A DNA stretch of 13,124 nucleotides from CAZVIK01 sp964627045 (GTDB lineage: Bacteria; Acidobacteriota; Terriglobia; Bryobacterales; Bryobacteraceae), in contig CAZVIK010000104.1 of assembly GCA_964627045.1 (NCBI GenBank), positions 1 through 13,124 of the forward strand, in the 5' to 3' direction. The notes under the pieces are model-generated. The model was given only the letters and a program-made list of their open reading frames with translations, was not told the DNA's origin and did no database searches. The translations under genes and the position numbers were made by a program. This document shows, one piece after another, positions 1 to 6,251 of this stretch; within the stretch, counting starts at the first letter, position 1, and each line of letters opens with the position of its first letter.

Positions 1-339
1 GACTGCGCTCCCGAACCACCCCGGCAAGTCCTGCCGAACCTGCCCCTCAACGCGCTCCAAGCGATGCCGGAAGGCGGGGAGATCGTGGTCTCCGCCCGCA
101 TGGAGGAAGACCGGGTCTTGATTCAGGTGCAGGACCGGGGGGAGGGGGTCGATCCGGATAACATGGAGAGGATCTTCGATCCCTTCTTTACGACAAAAGA
201 GACGGGGACGGGGCTGGGCCTCTCGGTGGCCCATCAGATCGCCGAGCAGCTCAGAGGTGTGCTGACGGCGGCCAGGAACCCGGATCGCGGCATGACCTTT
301 TCGCTCATCCTCCCCGCGGACCGGAGACAACCGCTATGA
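1..339 (+). CDS. Sensor histidine kinase, C-terminal ATPase part (5' end outside window)
   Basis: This is the last 112 codons of a two-component sensor kinase; the frame is open to the left edge, so the sensor and phospho-acceptor histidine are not visible. The visible part is a HATPase_c domain: an N-box (RQVLPNLPLNALQAMP, bases 22-69), a G1 box DRGEGV, an F-box FDPFFTTK and a G2 box GTGLGL, then the usual final beta-strand region. It would bind ATP and phosphorylate its partner, almost certainly the response regulator whose ATG overlaps its stop codon (ATGA at 336-339). Two prolines sit in the N-box helix where leucines are usual (bases 34-36 and 43-45), which is odd and may be an error near the edge or real divergence. 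Family identity is secure; the signal sensed is unknown. Confidence 0.93.
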   Translation, partial: DCAPEPPRQVLPNLPLNALQAMPEGGEIVVSARMEEDRVLIQVQDRGEGVDPDNMERIFDPFFTTKETGTGLGLSVAHQIAEQLRGVLTAARNPDRGMTFSLILPADRRQPL

Positions 340-1730
340 CGCGGCCCACGATTCTCATCGTCGACGACGACCACAGCCTCCGCAGGGTCATGCAGATGCA
401 GCTTGAGGAGGCGGGCTACGCGGTCGCCGCCGCTTCCGACGGAGGCGAGGCCATCACGCTGGCCGGCCAGACCGCGCCGTCTCTGGTGATCAGCGACCTC
501 AAGATGCCCGGCATGTCTGGAATGGACCTGCTCAAGAGGCTGCGCGCCGAACGTCCCGACCTGACGATGATCATGATCACAGCATTCGGAAGCGTCGAGA
601 CCGCCGTCGAAGCGATGCGCGCGGGCGCCTACGACTATATCACCAAGCCCATCGACTACGAGGCGCTGCTGTTGGTGGTCAACCGTGCACTGGAGCGGCA
701 GCGGCTGCTGAACGAAGTCCAGGTACTGCGCAGCAACCTTGACCGGAAGTACGGGTTCGAGAACATCATCGGGCAGTCGCCCGCCTTGCTGCGCGTGCTG
801 GAAATCGCGGCGCGCGCGGCCCGCAGCGATTCCACCGTGCTGATCCGTGGGGAAACGGGGACCGGCAAGGAGTTGTTGGCCAAGGCGGTTCACCGGAACA
901 GCCGCCGCAAGGACGGCCCGTTTGTCACGATCAACAGCGGCGCCATTCCAGCCGACTTGATCGAGTCGGAGTTGTTCGGACACGTGAAGGGATCCTTCAC
1001 CGGCGCCATCGCCCACAAGACGGGCAAGGTGGAGACGGCCGACGGCGGCACGCTGTTCCTCGACGAAATCGGGGAACTGCCGCTGCCGCTTCAAGTCAAG
1101 CTACTCCGCCTCATCCAGCAGGGCGAGATTGAGAAGGTCGGCGCGGGGACCGCCAGCACCGTGGACGTGCGCATCATAGCCGCCACGCACCGCAACTTGC
1201 AGGCGATGATCGAAGACGGTTCGTTCCGCGAGGACCTCTACTACCGGCTTGCCGTCATCCCGCTGGAGTTACCGCCGCTGCGGGAGCGGGCCGAGGATAT
1301 CCCGGATTTGGTGCAGCACCTGTTCATAAAGGCGAAACGGAAGCACGGGCGGGAGGACCTGAAGCTCCCCGCGTCGCTGATCCCGCTGTTCGGTTCCTAC
1401 CGCTGGCCGGGCAACATCCGGGAACTTGAGAACGTGATCGAAAGGGCCGCCGTACTCACCACCGGAGACACGATCTCGGTCGAGGATCTGCCCGACGCGC
1501 TCCGGCGGGCGACACCCGTGGCCGATGCGCTGCAACTGGAGCTTCCGCCCGACGGAATCAGCCTGGAAGCGGTCGAGAAGGAACTGATTCTGAGGGCGTT
1601 GAAGAAATTCGACTGGAACCAGACGCAAGCCGCCCGCTATCTCGACATCAGTCGGCGCACGCTCATCTATCGCATGGAAAAGCACGACTTGCGGAGAGAT
1701 CCCGGCGCGCGGCCCTTGCCGCCCGAGTAG
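336..1730 (+). CDS. NtrC-family sigma-54-dependent response regulator
   Basis: This 464-residue cytoplasmic regulator should activate RNA polymerase carrying sigma-54. The receiver domain (about 1-120) has the acidic pocket D10-D12, phospho-acceptor D54, T82 and K104. The AAA+ domain (about 145-375) has Walker A GETGTGKE (172-179), the sigma-54 contact loop as GSFTGA (219-224, the Ser variant of GAFTGA), Walker B TLFLDE (239-244) and an arginine-finger region REDLYYRL. The C-terminus carries a Fis-type helix-turn-helix, AARYLDISRRTLIYRM. Length and domain order are normal. The ATG overlaps the kinase stop codon, and GGAGA (323-327) lies 8 bases upstream. The next gene downstream has a sigma-54 promoter with a dyad in front of it, so it is the most likely nearby target (inference). 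The two members form a classic kinase/regulator pair; the specific family name cannot be given from the sequence. Confidence 0.96.
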   Translation: MTRPTILIVDDDHSLRRVMQMQLEEAGYAVAAASDGGEAITLAGQTAPSLVISDLKMPGMSGMDLLKRLRAERPDLTMIMITAFGSVETAVEAMRAGAYDYITKPIDYEALLLVVNRALERQRLLNEVQVLRSNLDRKYGFENIIGQSPALLRVLEIAARAARSDSTVLIRGETGTGKELLAKAVHRNSRRKDGPFVTINSGAIPADLIESELFGHVKGSFTGAIAHKTGKVETADGGTLFLDEIGELPLPLQVKLLRLIQQGEIEKVGAGTASTVDVRIIAATHRNLQAMIEDGSFREDLYYRLAVIPLELPPLRERAEDIPDLVQHLFIKAKRKHGREDLKLPASLIPLFGSYRWPGNIRELENVIERAAVLTTGDTISVEDLPDALRRATPVADALQLELPPDGISLEAVEKELILRALKKFDWNQTQAARYLDISRRTLIYRMEKHDLRRDPGARPLPPE

Positions 1731-1743
1731 ACCCGTCCCAAAG

Positions 1744-1781
1744 CGTACACCCGGCCGCACTGGACGCCGGGAATCGTACAC
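1744..1781 (+). promoter_or_regulatory. Candidate activator-binding site (dyad plus direct repeat)
   Basis: CGTACAC occurs twice, at 1744-1750 and 1775-1781, 31 bases apart, close to three helical turns. Between the copies, CCCGGC (1750-1755) and GCCGGG (1766-1771) form a perfect 6-bp inverted repeat with a 10-base loop, and the palindromic GTAC cores at 1745-1748 and 1776-1779 add an outer pair. The centre, near 1762, is about 75 bp upstream of the transcription start predicted from the sigma-54 promoter, within the range where NtrC-type activators bind. It could instead be a weak terminator for the upstream regulator gene, but no T-run follows. Confidence 0.45.
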
Positions 1782-1810
1782 TGGCGGACCCTCTTTCAAC
1801 AGTTTAGGCG

Positions 1811-1826
1811 TGGCACGTCACGTGCT
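1811..1826 (+). promoter_or_regulatory. Sigma-54 (RpoN) promoter ahead of the universal stress protein gene
   Basis: The sequence TGGCACG-TCAC-GTGCT matches the sigma-54 consensus TGGCACG-N4-TTGCW at all seven -24 positions and four of five -12 positions. The invariant GG (1812-1813) and GC (1824-1825) are separated by exactly 10 bases. The start of transcription would be near 1837, leaving a leader of about 43 bases before the GTG at 1880. The gene directly upstream encodes a sigma-54 activator, which strengthens the call. Confidence 0.8.
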
Positions 1827-1879
1827 CTATCTTCGGCGAACGGCTTGCGGAGCATCGGGCCGGAAAGGAGGGACGCATC

Positions 1880-2830
1880 GTGCTGCGGATCGAAAAGATT
1901 CTGTTCTACGTCAACGGGGATGCAGGCGTCGAGGCGAATCTGGATCGAGTGGCGGCGATGGCGCGCAACAGCGGGGCCGCTCTCACGCTGGTGGACGTGA
2001 TTGACAAGCTGCCGCGCGAATTGCTGCGGCTGCGTCCCTCCGTTGGCATGGATTCGCTGGAGGAACTGGCGGCGGAAGACGTGTCCGGGAATCTCGAAGC
2101 TCTGGCTCTTCGCGCCGCACACCTCGGTGCGTTGGCCGATACCAAGGTCCTGGTGGGCGTTCCGTCCGCCGTATTGCCCCGGGAGGTGCAGCGGGGCGGC
2201 TACGACCTCCTGGCGGTCAGTGGCCGCCGCCGGGCCAGCATCAAAGAGAGAATGCTTGGCGGAACCGTGCAGCGGCTGATGCGGGCGTGTCCCTGCCCGG
2301 TTCTGGTGATGCGCCCGCACGAGGGAGAGCCGGGCGGAGTGGTGCTTGCCGCCGTTGCTCCGGAGCTCGGCGATGAGGGGCGCATGGCGTCCAGCGCGGC
2401 CGTCCTGGAGGCGGCGGCGGCGCTGGCCCGCGCGCAAAACTGCGACCTGCTCGTCGCGCACTTCTGGGTGCTGGTGGGCGAAGGAGTGCTGATGCGGACT
2501 GGCGGCATCCACCGGGGGCAGATGGCGGCGCTGCTGGCTGCCGCGCACCGGTCGGCGAGGGCCGCGATGGCGGACTTGCTGAGGCGGGTGGACTTGAGCG
2601 GCATCCGCTGCACGGTCCTTGTCCGGAAGGGAGATCCGCTGCGGCTCATTCCGGAGTCCGCCCGTGTGAAGCGGGCCGGCGTCCTGGTCATGGGCGCGCC
2701 CGGGCGAACCGGCATGGCCGGCTTTTTGACCGGGAGTCTGGGGGATGAGCTTTATTGGGGCGTTGGTTGCCCCGTGGCAAGTGTCAACACCCGGAACCTG
2801 GCGGCTCCAAGCGCGAGCCGGGCAGCGTGA
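1880..2830 (+). CDS. Tandem-domain universal stress protein
   Basis: This 316-residue soluble protein has two UspA domains in tandem, as in UspE-type proteins (about 1-147 and 152-305). The second domain keeps the nucleotide-binding pattern G-2x-G-9x-G-S intact (G272, G275, G285, S286), so it probably binds ATP. The first has G115, G128 and T129, but the middle glycine is replaced by R118, so its nucleotide binding is doubtful. Each domain ends with the usual cysteine-proline strand (CPCPVLVM and GCPVASVN). The start is GTG at 1880, supported by AAAGGAGGG (1864-1872) seven bases upstream. The gene lies just downstream of the sigma-54 promoter and 29 bases before a small membrane-protein gene, with which it is probably co-transcribed. 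Such proteins help cells survive starvation, hypoxia or other stress; the exact role here is unknown. Confidence 0.9.
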   Translation: MLRIEKILFYVNGDAGVEANLDRVAAMARNSGAALTLVDVIDKLPRELLRLRPSVGMDSLEELAAEDVSGNLEALALRAAHLGALADTKVLVGVPSAVLPREVQRGGYDLLAVSGRRRASIKERMLGGTVQRLMRACPCPVLVMRPHEGEPGGVVLAAVAPELGDEGRMASSAAVLEAAAALARAQNCDLLVAHFWVLVGEGVLMRTGGIHRGQMAALLAAAHRSARAAMADLLRRVDLSGIRCTVLVRKGDPLRLIPESARVKRAGVLVMGAPGRTGMAGFLTGSLGDELYWGVGCPVASVNTRNLAAPSASRAA

Positions 2831-2846
2831 TGGGATTTTGAAATCG

Positions 2847-2853
2847 AAAGGAG
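2847..2853 (+). promoter_or_regulatory. Ribosome binding site of the 45-residue membrane protein
   Basis: AAAGGAG lies six bases before the ATG at 2860. A near-perfect Shine-Dalgarno at ideal spacing is the main reason to accept the very short ORF behind it as a real gene. Confidence 0.7.
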
Positions 2854-2859
2854 AATCAC

Positions 2860-2997
2860 ATGGCCGTCTTCACCACTCTGGAAAACCACAGGCAGGAGAC
2901 TTCCACCCGCCGGGAGCGTTTTGCGGTCCTCCTGGCCAGCATCGGAGGCGCTGTCCTGATCGTCACCGGCGTTGCGCTCGCGATGGTCTACATGTAG
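2860..2997 (+). CDS. Unrecognised 45-residue single-helix membrane protein
   Basis: The ORF encodes 45 residues: a polar, charged N-terminal part (about 1-20, including QETSTRRER) followed by one hydrophobic helix (about 21-44, FAVLLASIGGAVLIVTGVAL...) running to the end of the protein. This looks like a tail-anchored or single-pass inner-membrane peptide, with the Arg-rich N-terminus expected in the cytoplasm. A GG pair inside the helix could help helix packing. A strong ribosome binding site and a position 29 bases after the stress-protein stop codon argue for expression in the same transcript. I recognise no family. Possible roles are an accessory to the stress protein or to the Mrp complex encoded just downstream, but that is inference from position only. 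Confidence 0.72.
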   Translation: MAVFTTLENHRQETSTRRERFAVLLASIGGAVLIVTGVALAMVYM

Positions 2998-3037
2998 AAA
3001 CGGCGGGTGCGTGTGTCAAACGCCATACAACACAGGA

Positions 3038-3082
3038 CGGGGACCGGGTTGATCGCCACCTCCCGGTGAGCGCCGGTCCCCG
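3038..3082 (+). terminator. Strong stem-loop (terminator, attenuator or processing site)
   Basis: CGGGGACCGG (3038-3047) and CCGGTCCCCG (3073-3082) form a perfect 10-bp stem. Inside the 25-base loop, CACC (3057-3060) and GGTG (3065-3068) can form a second small hairpin. No T-run follows, so it is not a textbook intrinsic terminator. It sits between the stress-protein/small-protein genes and mrpA, where it could reduce read-through or mark an mRNA processing point. The rest of the 2998-3188 gap shows no promoter I can defend. Confidence 0.5.
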
Positions 3083-3138
3083 CGAATCACTCCTCTTTGT
3101 GTCTCTGGCCCTGGCGCCTTCCCACGACAGGCTATAGG

Positions 3139-3192
3139 ATGATGGTTGCAGTGGAGCGCACGCAACAGAAGGCCCGTGCGGCCCGACCATGA
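3139..3192 (+). CDS. Possible 17-codon leader peptide coupled to mrpA
   Basis: An ORF encoding MMVAVERTQQKARAARP ends with a TGA that overlaps the mrpA ATG as ATGA (3189-3192), the same junction used through most of the mrp operon. mrpA has no Shine-Dalgarno sequence of its own, so coupling to a leader would explain how ribosomes reach it. The leader's own ribosome site is weak (CAGG at 3128-3131, seven bases before the ATG). The peptide is short and polar with no recognisable motif, so chance is a real alternative. Confidence 0.3.
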   Translation: MMVAVERTQQKARAARP

Positions 3193-5492
3193 ACATCGCC
3201 GTAGCGGTGCTGTCCGGCTTTGCCGTGGCTGCGCTGGCGCCGCTGGCCTACAGGTACGCCAGGAATCTTGCGGGCTGGCTGCTGGCGCTGGCTCCGGCCG
3301 CGCTGGTTCTCTACTTCGCGGGTCTTGCGCCGGCCGTCTGGCGCGGCGAGATCTTGCGTAGTTCTCAGGAATGGGCGCCGTCGCTGGGGCTGAGTCTTTC
3401 TTTCCGTCTTGACGGGTTGAGCCTGCTGTTCTCTTTGCTGATCACGGGCGCCGGCGTAGTCGTGTTGATCTACGCCGGGGGCTACCTGGCGGGACATCGG
3501 CGGCTGGGACGGTTCTACGCCAGCCTCTTGTTCTTCATGGGCTCGATGCTGGGCGTCGTGCTCGCCGATAACCTGATCCTCCTGTTCATTTTCTGGGAGC
3601 TGACCAGCATCAGTTCCTACCTGTTGATCGGATTCGACAGTGAACGGGAGAAGGCGCGGAAGAGCGCCCTTCAGGCGCTGCTGGTTACCGGAGGTGGCGG
3701 CCTGGCGCTGCTCGCCGGAATCCTGCTTCTGGGGCAGGCCGGCGGGTCCTTCGAGATTTCGGACCTCGTCGGCCGGGCCGGGCCGGTTCAGTCTCACTCC
3801 CTGTACCTGCCGCTCACGGCGCTGATCCTAGTTGGCGCGTTTACGAAATCGGCGCAAGTTCCGTTTCACTTCTGGCTTCCGGCGGCGATGGAAGCGCCCG
3901 CGCCGGTAAGCGCCTATCTGCACGCGGCCACCATGGTGAAGGCGGGCGTCTACCTCTTGGCGCGCTTATCGCCGGTCCTTGGCGGGACCGATTTCTGGTC
4001 CATCACGGTGACCTCGGTGGGTGCGATCACGATGCTCACCGGCGCCGTCATGGCGATCCAGAAGAGCGACCTGAAACAGCTTCTCGCCTATTCGACGGTC
4101 AGCGTGCTGGGAATTCTCACCTTCCTTGCCGGTCTCGGGACGGGCTACGCTGCCGAGGCGATGGCGGCCTTTCTGGTTGCTCATTGTCTGTACAAGGGCG
4201 CGCTGTTCCTGGTAGCCGGCACGGTAGATCACGAAACGGGAACCCGCGACATCGAGCGGCTGGGAGGGCTGTGGAAGACGATGCCCTATACGGCGGCGGC
4301 GGGGATGTTGGCCTCGCTCTCGATGGCCGGATTGCCGCCGATGTTCGGCTTCGTCAGCAAAGAAATGCTTTACGAGGCCGGCCTGCGCGCCCCCATGCAC
4401 GCCGTCGTGTTGACCAAGATCTTGGTGGTGACGGCGATACTCTTGTTCGCGGTGGCCGGGGCGGTGGGGTTCCGTCCTTTCTACGGGGGATCGCCCTCGA
4501 CGCCGAAGCGTCCGCACGAGGGGCCGCCGAGCATGTGGCTGGGACCACTGGCGCTCGCCAGCGCGGGCCTGCTGCTGGGACTGGCGCCGGCGCAGATGGA
4601 GAACGCCGTCCGCTACGTCGTGCTTGCGGTGGCGCCGGGCCAGCCGGCGAAGGTGGACCTGAGTCTGTTCCACGGCCTGAACGCCGCGCTGCTGCTGAGC
4701 GCCGCATCGGTGTTGGGCGGGCTGGCGATCTACCGCGCCCGCTCCCGGATGGCCCGTTTTGGCGAGGCCCTTGGCCTCGGACGGTGGGGGCCCGCCCGAT
4801 GGTATGAAACGGCGTTCTCGGGCCTGAACCGTTTGGCCGTTGCTCAAACGCGGCTGCTCCAGGGCGGGTACCTGCGCTACTACCTGTCGACCATCGTGGG
4901 GACCGCCGTGGCGCTGACCGGCTTCGCCCTGGTTCGGAGCGGGGCTGTCCCGCGGACGTCGGTCTTGGGCGGCGTCCATTGGCATGAAGCGGCGCTGGCG
5001 GCGATTATTCTGTTATCGATACTGGTCGCCGTCCGCACGGCGTCCCGGCTGACCGCGGTGGCGGCATTGGGCGTGGTGGGGGTCGGCATCGCCGTATTGT
5101 TCGGCATGTTTGGGGCGCCAGACCTCGCGATGACCCAGATCGTGGTGGAGACCCTCACCGTGATCCTGCTGGTACTGGTGCTCCACCATCTCCCCGATTT
5201 CTCGAGGCTGACGCCTCGCGGGGGGCGGTGGCGCGACGCCATCGTCGCCATATCCGGCGGCGTGGTGATGACCGGGCTGGTACTGGCGGCGGCGGCTGTG
5301 CCGCACCCGCCCAGCATCGCCTCCTATTACCTGGAGAACAGCTATCCGCTGGCTCAGGGCCGCAACGTCGTAAACGTAATCCTCACCGACTTCCGGGCCT
5401 TGGACACACTCGGCGAGATAACAGTCGTGGCGGTGGCGGGTCTGGGGTTGTTCGCCTTGCTGCGGTTGCGGCCTCCGGGAGACAAGACATGA
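3189..5492 (+). CDS. mrpA: Mrp cation/proton antiporter subunit A
   Basis: This 767-residue polytopic inner-membrane protein is the large subunit of the Mrp antiporter, related to NuoL of complex I. The N-terminal two thirds are a proton-conducting antiporter-like domain, with key charged residues E137 (FWELTSISSYLLIGFD), K220 and H227 (FTKSAQVPFHFWLPAAMEAP), and H245 and K251 (YLHAATMVKAGVYLLARL). The C-terminal part has the MbhD-like stretch (FGAPDLAMTQIVVETLTVILLVLVL) and the MbhE-like stretch (NVVNVILTDFRALDTLGEITV) typical of full-length MrpA. An in-frame stop at 3135 and no other ATG before 3189 fix the start, but there is no clear ribosome site; a 17-codon leader may supply coupling. 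The stop overlaps the mrpB start by ATGA. Length is close to the usual 770-800. Confidence 0.97.
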   Translation: MNIAVAVLSGFAVAALAPLAYRYARNLAGWLLALAPAALVLYFAGLAPAVWRGEILRSSQEWAPSLGLSLSFRLDGLSLLFSLLITGAGVVVLIYAGGYLAGHRRLGRFYASLLFFMGSMLGVVLADNLILLFIFWELTSISSYLLIGFDSEREKARKSALQALLVTGGGGLALLAGILLLGQAGGSFEISDLVGRAGPVQSHSLYLPLTALILVGAFTKSAQVPFHFWLPAAMEAPAPVSAYLHAATMVKAGVYLLARLSPVLGGTDFWSITVTSVGAITMLTGAVMAIQKSDLKQLLAYSTVSVLGILTFLAGLGTGYAAEAMAAFLVAHCLYKGALFLVAGTVDHETGTRDIERLGGLWKTMPYTAAAGMLASLSMAGLPPMFGFVSKEMLYEAGLRAPMHAVVLTKILVVTAILLFAVAGAVGFRPFYGGSPSTPKRPHEGPPSMWLGPLALASAGLLLGLAPAQMENAVRYVVLAVAPGQPAKVDLSLFHGLNAALLLSAASVLGGLAIYRARSRMARFGEALGLGRWGPARWYETAFSGLNRLAVAQTRLLQGGYLRYYLSTIVGTAVALTGFALVRSGAVPRTSVLGGVHWHEAALAAIILLSILVAVRTASRLTAVAALGVVGVGIAVLFGMFGAPDLAMTQIVVETLTVILLVLVLHHLPDFSRLTPRGGRWRDAIVAISGGVVMTGLVLAAAAVPHPPSIASYYLENSYPLAQGRNVVNVILTDFRALDTLGEITVVAVAGLGLFALLRLRPPGDKT

Positions 5493-5902
5493 GGTCGATG
5501 ATCTTATCCAACGCCGCCAAACTGCTCAGCCCTTTGCTCCTGGTGTGCTCGGTCCTCGTGTTGTTCCGGGGACACAACGCGCCGGGCGGCGGGTTTGTGG
5601 GTGGCCTGTTGGCAGCCGCGGCCTTCGCACTGCAGACGATCAGCCACGGCCCCGGGGCGGCCCGCAGCGCGCTGCGGGTGCAGCCGCATACTCTTTTGGG
5701 CGTGGGTCTGATGGCGTCGCTGGCGAGCGGAATCCCGGCGCTGCTCGCGGGGCAGCCGTTCCTGACAGGACGTTGGGCGGGCTTCACCGTGCCCCTGGCG
5801 GGCACGATCAAGGCCGGTACGGTGATGTTGTTCGACGCCGGAGTCTATCTGGTGGTGCTCGGTTCGGTGCTGCTGATGGTATTCACGTTGTCGGAGGAAT
5901 GA
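5489..5902 (+). CDS. mrpB: Mrp antiporter subunit B
   Basis: This 137-residue membrane protein of the MnhB family has about four helices. The hallmark GHNAPGGGFVGGL is at residues 28-40, and the C-terminus runs through the conserved FDAGVYLVVLGSVLLMVF segment. The frame is open well upstream inside mrpA, but ATG 5489 is the real start: it makes the ATGA overlap with the mrpA stop, has GGGAGA (5477-5482) six bases upstream, and gives the family's normal length. It is an obligate subunit of the antiporter complex, though its own transport role is not settled in the family. Confidence 0.95.
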   Translation: MRSMILSNAAKLLSPLLLVCSVLVLFRGHNAPGGGFVGGLLAAAAFALQTISHGPGAARSALRVQPHTLLGVGLMASLASGIPALLAGQPFLTGRWAGFTVPLAGTIKAGTVMLFDAGVYLVVLGSVLLMVFTLSEE

Positions 5903-5903
5903 G

Positions 5904-6251
5904 ATGACGGCTCTGTTGGCGGTCGTGGCGGGCGCGCTGTATGCGGGCGCGATCTACATGATGACGCGCCGCAGCCTGGTCAAGCTGATCATCGGGCTGG
6001 CGATGTTGAGCCACGCGGCGAACCTCCTGATCTTCACTGTCGCGGGACTCAAGCGGGGAGCGGCGCCGCTGGTTCCGCCCGGCGGCGCGCTATCGCCCGC
6101 CAATACAGCCGATCCGCTGCCGCAGGCGCTGATCCTGACGGCGATCGTGATCAGTTTTTCGGTTCTGGCGTTCGCCCTGGCGTTGCTGCACAGGACGTTC
6201 AAGATTTCCGAGGCGGAAGACGTCGATCAGTTACGGTCCACCGAGCAATGA
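5904..6251 (+). CDS. mrpC: Mrp antiporter subunit C (NuoK-like)
   Basis: This 115-residue subunit has three membrane helices and is homologous to complex I subunit NuoK. The MrpC signature DPLPQALILTAIVIS (70-84) is present, as is an early helix with KLIIGLAMLSHAANLLIF. It starts one base after the mrpB stop with GGAGG (5893-5897) in place, and its own stop overlaps the mrpD ATG. MrpC is part of the membrane core that passes protons or cations; no unusual residues are seen. Confidence 0.95.
   Translation: MTALLAVVAGALYAGAIYMMTRRSLVKLIIGLAMLSHAANLLIFTVAGLKRGAAPLVPPGGALSPANTADPLPQALILTAIVISFSVLAFALALLHRTFKISEAEDVDQLRSTEQ

Noticed and set aside
234..1094. 286-codon open frame on the minus strand across the kinase and regulator genes
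   Set aside because: It lies antisense to two clear genes, has low-complexity Arg/Gln/His-rich content and no recognised motif; high GC content leaves such frames open by chance.
2745..3137. 130-codon plus-strand frame overlapping the stress-protein end and the small membrane protein
   Set aside because: It has no ribosome site, starts inside the stress-protein gene and crosses both the 45-residue ORF and the stem-loop; the translated sequence has no domain character.
3143..3158. Second GG-N10-GC match just before mrpA
   Set aside because: Only the GG and GC pairs fit; the remaining -24 bases do not match the sigma-54 consensus, so chance is likely.
3966..4985. 339-codon open frame on the minus strand inside mrpA
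   Set aside because: The product is Arg/Gln/His-rich with no domain, and mrpA on the other strand has all its family motifs throughout this stretch.
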